Source: JBFFXF01 sp041569895
Lineage (GTDB): Bacteria; Planctomycetota; UBA8108; JACQVS01
NCBI GenBank assembly: GCA_041569895.1
Contig: JBFFXF010000395.1
Location: forward strand, 1-5,156
Reading direction: 5' to 3'
Length of the DNA stretch: 5,156 nucleotides
In this document: positions 1 to 5,156 of the stretch, one piece after another
Layout: each line of letters begins with the position of its first letter
Numbering within the stretch: position 1 is the first letter of the stretch
Program-made: the position numbers and the translations under genes
Notes under the pieces: generated by a model
Database searches by the model: none
What the model was told of the DNA's origin: nothing
The model's input: only the letters and a program-made list of their open reading frames with translations

Positions 1-652
1 TGCCGGCGATCATGATGTCGGTGGCGCGCTTCAGACCATCGGGAAGCGACTCGCGGCAGCCGTAGAGGTTGTCGAACTTGCTCTTGGTCACCGAGTCGTT
101 GACGTTGATCGCCGGCGCCTTGAGCTCGCCGCGCTGGTGAAGCTGGTAGAGTCGGTGGACGCCGGTGGTGGTCTCCTCGGTGATGCCGCGGATCTCGGAG
201 AGATACTGCGGGTACTTGTCGTGCACGACCTGCGTCAGGTCACCGCCGTCGTCGAGGATCATGTTGAGCGGCTTGCCGTCGGAGAAGACGAGCGTCTGCT
301 CGATGCACCAGTAGAACTCCTCCTCGGTCTCGCCCTTCCACGCGTAGACGGGAATGCCGCGCGCGGCGATGGCGGCGGCGGCGTGGTCCTGCGTGCTGAA
401 GATGTTGCAGCTCGACCACGTGACCTCGGCGCCGAGCTCGATCAGCGTCTCGATCAGCACGGCGGTCTGGATGGTCATGTGGAGACAGCCGGCGATGCGG
501 GCTCCAGCGAGCGGTTTCTCGGCGCCGTACTTCTCACGCAGCGCCATGAGGCCCGGCATCTCGACCTCGGCGAGCTCGATCTCCTTGCGGCCCCACTCGG
601 CGAGGCCGATGTCCTTCACCTTGTACTTCTTTCTGGTCGCGGCGGTAGTCAC
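1..652 (-). CDS. ahcY: S-adenosylhomocysteine hydrolase (adenosylhomocysteinase), N-terminal 217 residues, cut by the left edge
   Basis: Cytosolic enzyme that reversibly splits S-adenosylhomocysteine into adenosine and homocysteine, relieving product inhibition of methyltransferases. The 217 visible codons hold most of the substrate domain: GCLHMT (about 55-60, substrate histidine 58), WSSCNIFSTQDHAAAAI (79-95), ILDDGGDLT (132-140), ITEETTTGVHRLY (157-169) and NDSVTKSKFDN (185-195, with Lys190 and Asp194). These correspond to the catalytic His, Asp, Glu, Lys and Asp of the family. The frame leaves the window at DIMIAG, just before the NAD-binding Rossmann domain, so the cofactor site is not seen. 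The start is taken as GTG at 652-650: it has AGGAG six bases upstream, and the protein begins TTAATRKKYKVKDIGLAEWG as expected for the family. It overlaps the stop of the upstream regulator by four bases (GTGA), so the two are almost certainly co-transcribed and translationally coupled. Identity is secure. Confidence 0.97.
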   Translation of the reverse strand, partial: MTTAATRKKYKVKDIGLAEWGRKEIELAEVEMPGLMALREKYGAEKPLAGARIAGCLHMTIQTAVLIETLIELGAEVTWSSCNIFSTQDHAAAAIAARGIPVYAWKGETEEEFYWCIEQTLVFSDGKPLNMILDDGGDLTQVVHDKYPQYLSEIRGITEETTTGVHRLYQLHQRGELKAPAINVNDSVTKSKFDNLYGCRESLPDGLKRATDIMIAG

Positions 653-1710
653 GGACGACTCCTTTCCTTCCTGTCGATTCGGGCCCGGGACCGGGCCTCG
701 CGATTCCCTGTTTCTCCATCTGTTTCGCCGGGCAACGACGCGAGCGCGAGAAACACCGCCGGTCGGCCGCCGGCCGGCGAGACCTCCTCGAGGCGCTCGA
801 CGTCGAAGCCGGCCCCGTCGAGCCACGCGGCGACCTCGTGCTGCTCGAAGCCGAGCCAGAGATCACCGAGCTTCTCGCGATACGATTCCTGCGTGTGCGT
901 GCGGAAGTCGGCGATGGCGAGCCGGCCTCCGGGACGCAGACTGCGGCGCGCCTCGCGGAGCGCTTCCCCCGGTTGCGCGACGTGGTGCAGGACCATGTTC
1001 GCGACCGCGGCGTCCGCCTCGCCATCCGCGAGCGGCAAGTGCTCGAGCGCGCCGAGACGGAGCTCGACGTTGCCGAGCCCGAGCTCGCGAACATGGTCGC
1101 GCGCGACGCGCAGCATCTCATCGGACGCATCCACGCCGATCACCCGCGACGACTGACCGCTCAGCCGCGAGAGCAGCACACCGGTGCCGGTGCCGAGGTC
1201 GACGACCGTCTCCGCGGGACCGAGGGCCTCGACGACGCGATCGAGGTAGTCCGCCGGCCCCTGCACACTGTCGCGGCGCGCATCCCAGCCCGCGGCGACC
1301 TCGGGTCCACCGAAGAAACGCCCGGCCTGCTCCCGCCGCCGCTCGAGGCACCGGTTGACCGCGTCCCGCTCGACCTCGAGCGCACCCTGCAACGACCCGG
1401 CGAGCGCCGTCAGCAGCGGCGCGACGCCGTCACCCTCGACACCGTCACCGCCCACGCCGGCCCTGTCGGAGACCGCACGGCCGTCGCGCCATGCGTCGGC
1501 GAGCGTGTAATAGACCCAGCTCCCATCACGCCGCGCGCGCACCAGCCCCGCATCGAGCAGGATCTTCAGGTGCCGGGAGACCCGCGACTGCCCGAGCCCG
1601 AGAATGCCGACGAGCTCGTTGACGTTGAACGGCCCGGCGAGCAGCACGGCAGCGATCCGGAGCCGAGTCTCGTCGCCGAGAGCCCGGAGCGTGGTGAGGA
1701 GCATCTCCAT
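649..1710 (-). CDS. sahR: SahR-type regulator: ArsR winged helix fused to a SAM-methyltransferase-like SAH sensor domain
   Basis: Predicted 353-residue cytosolic repressor of SAM-cycle genes. Residues 4-75 form an ArsR-type winged helix: LRALGDETRLRI (8-19), recognition helix near QSRVSRHLKILLDAG (41-55), wing RRDGSWVYYTL (60-70). The ELCVCDL metal site of ArsR/SmtB proteins is absent (NELVGILG instead), so it is not a metal sensor. Residues 76-160 are a linker and helical region. Residues 165-320 are a class I methyltransferase fold: motif I VVDLGTGTGVLL (169-180), acidic IGVDAS (191-196, Asp194 for the ribose), ANMVLHH (237-243) and LRPGGRLAIADF (258-269). The last 25 or so residues are Arg-rich and probably outside the fold. 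This domain order matches SahR, which is known to repress ahcY, metE/metH, metF and metK and to release DNA on binding SAH. Adjacency to ahcY and the palindrome in the promoter support this. A working methyltransferase with an ArsR head remains possible. The ATG at 1710 has no Shine-Dalgarno; see the promoter entry. Confidence 0.88.
   Translation of the reverse strand: MEMLLTTLRALGDETRLRIAAVLLAGPFNVNELVGILGLGQSRVSRHLKILLDAGLVRARRDGSWVYYTLADAWRDGRAVSDRAGVGGDGVEGDGVAPLLTALAGSLQGALEVERDAVNRCLERRREQAGRFFGGPEVAAGWDARRDSVQGPADYLDRVVEALGPAETVVDLGTGTGVLLSRLSGQSSRVIGVDASDEMLRVARDHVRELGLGNVELRLGALEHLPLADGEADAAVANMVLHHVAQPGEALREARRSLRPGGRLAIADFRTHTQESYREKLGDLWLGFEQHEVAAWLDGAGFDVERLEEVSPAGGRPAVFLALASLPGETDGETGNREARSRARIDRKERSRP
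659..663 (-). promoter_or_regulatory. Shine-Dalgarno sequence of ahcY
   Basis: On the minus strand AGGAG, within a longer purine run (AGGAAGGAAAGGAG), lies six bases before the GTG at 652. It decides the GTG start, since no ATG is placed well. The site is inside the last codons of the regulator gene, so ribosomes finishing that gene pass over it. Confidence 0.8.
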
Positions 1711-1716
1711 GCCGAG

Positions 1717-1745
1717 ATCATATCAGGATATCCAGATATCGTCAA
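1717..1745 (-). promoter_or_regulatory. sigma70-type promoter of the sahR-ahcY operon
   Basis: On the minus strand TTGACG (1745-1740) and TATGAT (1722-1717) are separated by exactly 17 bp. Each hexamer differs from consensus at one position. With the usual spacing from the -10 box, transcription would start at about 1710, the first base of the regulator's ATG. That implies a leaderless or nearly leaderless mRNA and agrees with the lack of any Shine-Dalgarno sequence between 1711 and 1717. Confidence 0.82.
1720..1739. promoter_or_regulatory. Inverted-repeat operator, probable SahR binding site
   Basis: A 20-bp palindrome, arms ATATCAGGAT and ATCCAGATAT, with nine of ten base pairs matching (only 1725/1734 fails). 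Its centre is the palindrome GGATATCC, flanked by ATATC and GATAT. It fills the whole spacer of the promoter and touches both hexamers, so a bound dimer would block RNA polymerase. Length, symmetry and position fit an ArsR-family operator, and its place before the regulator's own gene implies autorepression. The binding protein is inferred from context. Confidence 0.8.
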
Positions 1746-1790
1746 GCCCCCCAGGCTCGTCCTCGTCCTCGAAACGCGAGGCGGAAGGGA

Positions 1791-1826
1791 ACGCAGATGA
1801 CGCAGATTACACAGATTACGCAGATC
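1791..1826. repeat. Four tandem copies of a 9-mer, ACGCAGATT type
   Basis: Consecutive units ACGCAGATG, ACGCAGATT, ACACAGATT and ACGCAGATC, with no gaps and only two variable positions. The period is a multiple of three, so it reads through as repeated Thr-Gln-Ile on the plus strand and Ile-Cys-Val on the minus strand, but there is no gene around it. Confidence 0.9.
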
Positions 1827-1855
1827 GGGGGCACGTCCCTTCCGGGGGAGCGGAC

Positions 1856-1930
1856 TCGGAATCGGAGTCGGAGTCGGCCATCGGAGTCGGAATCGGGCTC
1901 GGACATCGGAATCGGAATCGGAGTCGGACT
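1856..1930. repeat. TCGGAA-type hexamer block organised as three 25-bp units
   Basis: TCGG occurs twelve times, at 1856, 1862, 1868, 1874, 1881, 1887, 1893, 1899, 1906, 1912, 1918 and 1924. The step is six bases except for seven after the fourth and eighth copies. This makes three contiguous 25-bp units (1856-1880, 1881-1905, 1906-1930), each with three hexamers and one heptamer ending cca, aca or act. The plus strand is purine-rich. Confidence 0.9.
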
Positions 1931-1956
1931 CCGCGCCGGGAGCCTCCGAGGACGAG

Positions 1957-2003
1957 TACGGGCACGGGTACGGGAACGGGAACGGGAACGGGTACGGGTA
2001 CGG
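1957..2003. repeat. GGGNAC hexamer repeat, seven phased G-tracts, G-quadruplex candidate
   Basis: Plus-strand GGG triplets start at 1960, 1966, 1972, 1978, 1984, 1990 and 1996, each separated by three bases (CAC, TAC or AAC). This satisfies the G3-loop3 pattern for a stable quadruplex with tracts to spare. For the peptidase gene, transcribed right to left, the G-rich strand is the template strand, starting about 26 bases past the stop codon. Confidence 0.9.
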
Positions 2004-2028
2004 ACGGATCCGGGACCGTGCCCGACGC

Positions 2029-4722
2029 TCACGGCGCGTACGCCAGCGACACGATCACCGCATTGAAAAACAGCCTCTCGAGGCCGTCGTACGACGCCCG
2101 GAAGACCGGGTCCTCCGCGAAGCAGATCACCTGGCCCTGGCCGCGGCGCTCCCGCCAGACGTGCGCCTTGCCCCGGAGGAGCTCGCGCATCTCCGGCCAG
2201 ACGTGGCCGCTGAGGACCATCTCAGGGCCATCGTCGTAGCGACCCGCGGTGATGCCCTGGTCGTCGGTGATCGGCTCGTAGACCGAGCGACCGGCGACGA
2301 GCGCCGGGACGGAGCCGCGGGGATAGCCCCATGCGAGGTGGGAGCGCTCGTCGAGGATGACCTTGAGGATCGCGCCCGGAGTCGAGAGGAGCTTCTCGAC
2401 CTCGAAGCGCTTGCCGGGCGCGCGGGGCGACCCGCCCTCGGCGGGCCCGCCATCGCCTCCCGCCGGCGTCGCGGGGGCGTCGCCCGGCTCGCGTCGCCGC
2501 TGGCGATACTTCGGGGCGGACGAGAGACCGAGCGCCTCGCTCGCGATGAAGTCCACCGACGAGCCGATCGCGACCAGCACGCCGCCGTCCTCGACCCAGT
2601 GCTTCAGTCTGGCGATGCCGCGCTCTCCGAGCACCGACTGGAGCCCACGGCTCCGTGGCAGCACGATGACGTTGTAGCGATCGAGGTCGAGCCGGCCGAC
2701 CGACTCGCCGCGGAGCGCGGAGTGCGGCAGCTTCCACACCTGCTCGAAGAGGTAGCGCACCGCGCCGAAGTTGTAGCTCGAGAAGCCGTCGCCGCCGAGG
2801 ACAGCAACGCGCGGCTCGCGGAGCGCCAGGATATTCCCCGACCCGAGATCGATGCCGTCGGGCGTGTACGCCGTGTCCGTCGCCGCGGCGGTGCCCCCGG
2901 TCTCCGCGAGGAGCTCGTTGATGGCGTCGTGGAGGGTGTCGGGGTTGCGGGAGACCCGCAGCACGGCGGTCCCCGGCGCGTATTCGGTCTCGCCCAGCGT
3001 GAACGACTTGCTCGCGACGCGGACCCGGTAGCCCTTCCCGAGCAGACCGATCACCAGGGCGATGTTCGCGTTGGTGTCGGGAGGAACGACGTACGCCGTC
3101 CTCGCGCGCGACACCGGCGCCGACTCCGGACGCGTTCTCTCGAGGGGCTCGACCACCTCGAGCGCGACCTCGACGTCCGTCGGCGACGCGTAGGACGGCA
3201 GGTCGTAGGTCATCGGCAGGTTCCACGCCGTGACGTCGTAGAACCGACTCGACTCGCCGCGATCGATGCGGCGCCGCTCCTCGTCGAGAAACGACGACTC
3301 CAGGCGGGTGTCGGGCTCGAGGATGGTCTTGAGGACGACGCCCGCTGTCTGCCGGAGCGGGATGACGATGGTCCCCGCCGGCAGCTGCACGTCCCGCGTC
3401 CTGCCGGCGAGGTAGTCGTGCGCGCCACGAACGACGAACGACTCGGTCGCGCGTGAGGCGACGCCGCCGAGAAGCTGCACTCGCTCGATCAGCTTGTTGA
3501 CGCGCATCGGATCGGACGGCGGGATGCACACGGCGCGTATCTCGCCGGACGCGGCGACCAGCACCGACTCGGTGAAGAATCGGTGGAAGTCGCGCAGCTT
3601 CTCCTCGCGCCGGTCGGCGGTGACCGCGAGGGTGGTCATGCTCGCGATGAAGTGGTGCCACGTGGCGTCACGCAGCTCGAAGACCGTGCCGTCGCGACGC
3701 TCACGGCGCCGCGAGCGCGCCGAGCCCTGTTCGTAGGTCATGCCGATCGCGCCGAGAAGAGTCGGCAGGCTCTCGCCGTATCCCGGGTAGAGCATGTCGA
3801 AATCCTCGCGCGTGTAGTACGTCCAGCCGAACCCGTCGAACGCCTCCGCGTTCGCGCGCCCGTAGATCTCGAGCCACTTGCGCGTCACCTGCGGTATGTT
3901 CCAGTTGACCGGCAGCATCGGCGGGTGGAAGAAGTAGGTCGAGTTCGAGCCCATCTCGTGCAGATCCGGCGCCACCTGCGGGAGCCACTTCAGCAGCGCC
4001 TTGATGCGGTTGACGCTCTCGACCTGGGTGAGCAGGAACCAGTCGCGATTGAGGTCAAAGTAGTAGGCGTTCGTGCGACCGCCGGGCCACGGCTCGTCGT
4101 GCTCGAGCGACTGGTAGTCGGCGTTCGACTCGGTGACGATCCAGTTGTTGATGAAGCCCACGTAGCGGTCGTGGCCGTCGGGGTTCTGCACCGGATCGAT
4201 CACCGTGACCACGCGCTCCAGGATCCCCCGCGTCGTCTCGTCGGTGCCGGCCGCGAGCTGGTAGACCGTGCGCATCGCGGCCTCGACGCCGCTCGCCTCG
4301 TTGCCGTGGACGGAGTAGTTGAGCATGGCGATCGCGGGCGTGTCGGCGAGGATCGCCTCGACCCGCGCCGCGTCCGCCCTCGAGTCGATCCGCGTCAGGT
4401 CGCGGATGCCGGCGCGGATCTCGTCGAGCCGCTCGAGGTTGGCCGGCGCGCTGACGATGACATGGAACTGCGCGCGGCCGAGGTAGCTCTCGCCGATCCG
4501 CTCGAGCCGCACCCGCGGCGAGCTCGACGCCATCGCCTCGAGAAAGCGCGTCAGCAGATGGTGAGGCGTGTGCCGCGCGCCGAGCGGGTACCCGAGCACC
4601 GTCTCGGGCGTGGGAACGGACTCATCGTAGCTGCCGTCCGGCCACAGATCGTCGACGGCGGAGACGGACAACGGCAGGCAGAGACAGAGCAGCAGGACTT
4701 GAGTGATGTGAGAGCAGCGCAT
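2029..4722 (-). CDS. Secreted M14-family zinc carboxypeptidase, 897 residues
   Basis: Predicted exported metallocarboxypeptidase, which removes C-terminal residues from peptides outside the cytoplasm. Residues 1-22 are a signal peptide (hydrophobic VLLLCLCLPLSV, likely cleavage after SVSA). The M14 domain spans about 45-375: zinc ligands His139 and Glu142 in NYSVHGNEASG, substrate-binding Asn225-Arg226 in YFDLNRDWF, third zinc ligand His255 in APDLHEMGS, and probable catalytic Glu331 in GMTYEQGSA. All core residues are present. Residues 400-640 are a less recognisable region, and 635-735 resemble a glutamine-amidotransferase-like fold (NVIVLPRSRGL, then HWVEDGGVLVAIGSS) with no obvious nucleophile cysteine. 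Residues 741-771 are a Pro/Gly/Arg-rich, probably disordered insertion. Total length is well above the roughly 300-residue classical M14 enzymes but normal for the large M14-like proteins of Acidobacteriota and Gemmatimonadota. The ATG at 4722 is chosen for the signal peptide and GAGGAG seven bases upstream. It is monocistronic as far as seen. The physiological substrate is unknown. Confidence 0.93.
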   Translation of the reverse strand: MRCSHITQVLLLCLCLPLSVSAVDDLWPDGSYDESVPTPETVLGYPLGARHTPHHLLTRFLEAMASSSPRVRLERIGESYLGRAQFHVIVSAPANLERLDEIRAGIRDLTRIDSRADAARVEAILADTPAIAMLNYSVHGNEASGVEAAMRTVYQLAAGTDETTRGILERVVTVIDPVQNPDGHDRYVGFINNWIVTESNADYQSLEHDEPWPGGRTNAYYFDLNRDWFLLTQVESVNRIKALLKWLPQVAPDLHEMGSNSTYFFHPPMLPVNWNIPQVTRKWLEIYGRANAEAFDGFGWTYYTREDFDMLYPGYGESLPTLLGAIGMTYEQGSARSRRRERRDGTVFELRDATWHHFIASMTTLAVTADRREEKLRDFHRFFTESVLVAASGEIRAVCIPPSDPMRVNKLIERVQLLGGVASRATESFVVRGAHDYLAGRTRDVQLPAGTIVIPLRQTAGVVLKTILEPDTRLESSFLDEERRRIDRGESSRFYDVTAWNLPMTYDLPSYASPTDVEVALEVVEPLERTRPESAPVSRARTAYVVPPDTNANIALVIGLLGKGYRVRVASKSFTLGETEYAPGTAVLRVSRNPDTLHDAINELLAETGGTAAATDTAYTPDGIDLGSGNILALREPRVAVLGGDGFSSYNFGAVRYLFEQVWKLPHSALRGESVGRLDLDRYNVIVLPRSRGLQSVLGERGIARLKHWVEDGGVLVAIGSSVDFIASEALGLSSAPKYRQRRREPGDAPATPAGGDGGPAEGGSPRAPGKRFEVEKLLSTPGAILKVILDERSHLAWGYPRGSVPALVAGRSVYEPITDDQGITAGRYDDGPEMVLSGHVWPEMRELLRGKAHVWRERRGQGQVICFAEDPVFRASYDGLERLFFNAVIVSLAYAP

Positions 4723-4729
4723 GGGGGAT

Positions 4730-4735
4730 CTCCTC
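4730..4735 (-). promoter_or_regulatory. Shine-Dalgarno sequence of the M14 peptidase gene
   Basis: Minus-strand GAGGAG, seven bases before the ATG at 4722. It supports the start that gives a complete signal peptide. Confidence 0.8.
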
Positions 4736-4747
4736 GTGTTTGGTGCG

Positions 4748-4777
4748 AGGATACAGGAAGCATGCGCTCGCGGGCAA
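4748..4777 (-). promoter_or_regulatory. Possible sigma70 promoter of the M14 peptidase gene
   Basis: Minus-strand TTGCCC (4777-4772) and TATCCT (4753-4748) are 18 bp apart. The -10 box is preceded by CTG and both hexamers are partial matches. The start of transcription would be near 4741, giving a leader of about 19 bases that includes the Shine-Dalgarno sequence. It is the best candidate in a GC-rich region, weaker than the sahR promoter. Confidence 0.45.
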
Positions 4778-4846
4778 CGCCTCGTTCCCGTTCACGGCAA
4801 GGGTGCTCGACGTCGTGGGCGAGACTCTGACGGCAGAGGGAGACAA

Positions 4847-4893
4847 GGAAGGCAGGAAGGCAGGAAAGGAAAGAAGCGAGGGAGAGAAGGGAG
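4847..4893. repeat. Purine-rich tract with GGAAGGCA 8-mer repeats
   Basis: Two perfect GGAAGGCA units (4847-4862) followed by GGAAAGGA and a degenerate purine run to 4893. Only three pyrimidines, all C, occur in these 47 bases. The minus strand, which is the coding-sense strand for the downstream genes, is correspondingly pyrimidine-rich. Confidence 0.8.
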
Positions 4894-4925
4894 CCCAGCC
4901 CGCGATCGAGGTCGCGGCCGGCGGT

Positions 4926-4981
4926 CTCGGATCTCGGATCTCGGAATCGGAGTCGGAATCGGTATCGGAATCGGTATCGGA
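4926..4981. repeat. TCGGAA/TCGGTA-type hexamer block
   Basis: TCGG recurs at 4927, 4934, 4941, 4947, 4953, 4959, 4965, 4971 and 4977: two seven-base steps, then six six-base steps. The units are mostly TCGGAA and TCGGTA. The run CTCGGAATCGGAGTCGG is shared exactly with the start of the block at 1856. Confidence 0.9.
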
Positions 4982-5052
4982 CCTCTGCCTCGGTCTCCGA
5001 CCCCGCTCGCTCGGCCCCGACGTCGAGCACGAGACCGACGGCGGCAGCTTTC

Positions 5053-5130
5053 GGGCACGGGGACGGGCACGGGGACGGGAACGGGGACGGGAACGGGAAC
5101 GGGAACGGGAACGGGGACGGGAACGGGGAC
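5053..5130. repeat. GGGNAC hexamer repeat, thirteen perfect units, strong G-quadruplex candidate
   Basis: Thirteen uninterrupted hexamers with the fixed pattern GGGNAC: seven GGGGAC or GGGCAC units and six GGGAAC units, with no insertions or deletions over 78 bases. Every unit gives a G-tract of three or four with a two- or three-base loop, enough for up to three stacked quadruplexes on the plus strand. Confidence 0.93.
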
Positions 5131-5156
5131 GTGCCGAGACCGTCAGCCCCCGAGCA

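Larger units (their letters stand above)
1711..2028. other. Intergenic region between the peptidase gene and sahR
   Basis: This 318-base stretch has no credible gene. From the sahR side it holds the operator and promoter, a short unremarkable segment, then three tandem-repeat blocks (9-mer, TCGGAA-type hexamer, GGGNAC hexamer), annotated separately, ending about 25 bases from the peptidase stop codon. No hairpin followed by a T-run was found on the minus strand, so the way peptidase transcription ends is unclear. Open frames here translate to low-complexity peptides and are artefacts of the repeats. Confidence 0.75.
4778..5156. other. Gene-free region upstream of the peptidase, mostly tandem repeats
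   Basis: This 379-base stretch to the right edge shows no credible gene on either strand. It holds a purine-rich 8-mer repeat, a TCGGAA-type hexamer block and a long GGGNAC block, annotated separately, joined by unremarkable GC-rich sequence (about 4894-4925 and 4982-5052). Open frames crossing it give runs of Arg-Phe-Arg-Tyr or Pro-Val that come straight from the hexamers. Confidence 0.75.

Noticed and set aside
1711..1745. SAH or SAM riboswitch before the sahR-ahcY operon
   Set aside because: The promoter lies immediately before the ATG, leaving no 5' leader in which an aptamer could fold.
1716..1745. Divergent plus-strand promoter from the same operator
   Set aside because: GATATC could serve as a -10 box, but no -35-like hexamer sits 16-18 bases upstream and no plus-strand gene follows.
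137..1800. Plus-strand open frames across the ahcY and sahR region
   Set aside because: They run antisense to two clearly recognised proteins and have low-complexity translations and no Shine-Dalgarno support.
1919..1933. Perfect hairpin CGGAGT-CGG-ACTCCG as an intrinsic terminator of the peptidase gene
   Set aside because: The stem is only six pairs, arises naturally from the repeat sequence, and is not followed by a T-run on the minus strand.
1791..2003. CRISPR array
   Set aside because: The repeats are 6-9 bases and directly adjacent, with no unique spacers of constant length and no cas genes.
2009..2026. Short GC stem (CGGG with CCCG) just after the peptidase stop
   Set aside because: Four pairs with a six-base loop and no T-run: too weak to call a terminator.
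2161..4830. Long plus-strand open frames opposite the peptidase gene (2161-3456 and 3583-4830, over 400 codons each)
   Set aside because: Their translations are Arg/Ala/Asp/Val-rich with no recognisable domain, and they mirror the coding strand. The minus-strand frame has a signal peptide and all M14 active-site residues, so these are GC-rich shadows.
5143..5156. Possible end of another minus-strand gene (CTC GGG GGC TGA at the right edge)
   Set aside because: Only a few codons lie in the window, so nothing distinguishes a real C-terminus from chance.

Overview
This is a GC-rich bacterial window with three genes, all on the minus strand. Read in the direction of transcription (right to left) they are a secreted M14 zinc carboxypeptidase (4722 to 2029), an ArsR-type regulator fused to a methyltransferase-like domain (1710 to 649), and the N-terminal half of S-adenosylhomocysteine hydrolase (652 to the left edge). 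The high GC content, the peptidase of a type common in Acidobacteriota and Gemmatimonadota, and intergenic regions full of short tandem repeats suggest a soil or aquatic bacterium, perhaps Acidobacteriota or a former deltaproteobacterial lineage. That placement is inference; the window holds no phylogenetic marker that settles it.

The left part (1-1745) is a small S-adenosylmethionine-cycle operon. The regulator has the architecture of SahR: an ArsR wing-helix domain followed by a SAM-methyltransferase-like sensor domain. SahR is known in Proteobacteria to repress ahcY and other SAM-cycle genes and to let go of DNA when S-adenosylhomocysteine (SAH) binds. The gene after it is ahcY, which destroys SAH. 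The two overlap by four bases (GTGA). Ahead of the regulator lies a near-consensus sigma70 promoter (TTGACG, 17 bp, TATGAT) whose spacer is filled by a 20-bp inverted repeat, the obvious operator. The predicted transcription start falls on the A of the regulator's ATG, so its mRNA is probably leaderless. The simplest reading is an autoregulated SAH-responsive feedback loop.

The middle (2029-4722) is one long gene for an exported 897-residue M14 metallocarboxypeptidase with all expected zinc and catalytic residues near its N-terminal third, and a C-terminal region that looks like a non-catalytic glutamine-amidotransferase-like fold. It has its own Shine-Dalgarno sequence and a moderate promoter, and no evident functional tie to the SAM-cycle genes.

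The two intergenic stretches (1711-2028 and 4723-5156) carry unusual repeats. Both hold, in the same order and on the same strand, a purine-biased short repeat, a TCGGAA-type hexamer block, and a GGGNAC hexamer block. The GGGNAC blocks (7 and 13 perfectly phased G-tracts) are textbook G-quadruplex sequences. The TCGGAA block at 1856-1930 has a hidden 25-bp higher-order period repeated three times. No RNA gene, insertion sequence or CRISPR array was seen.
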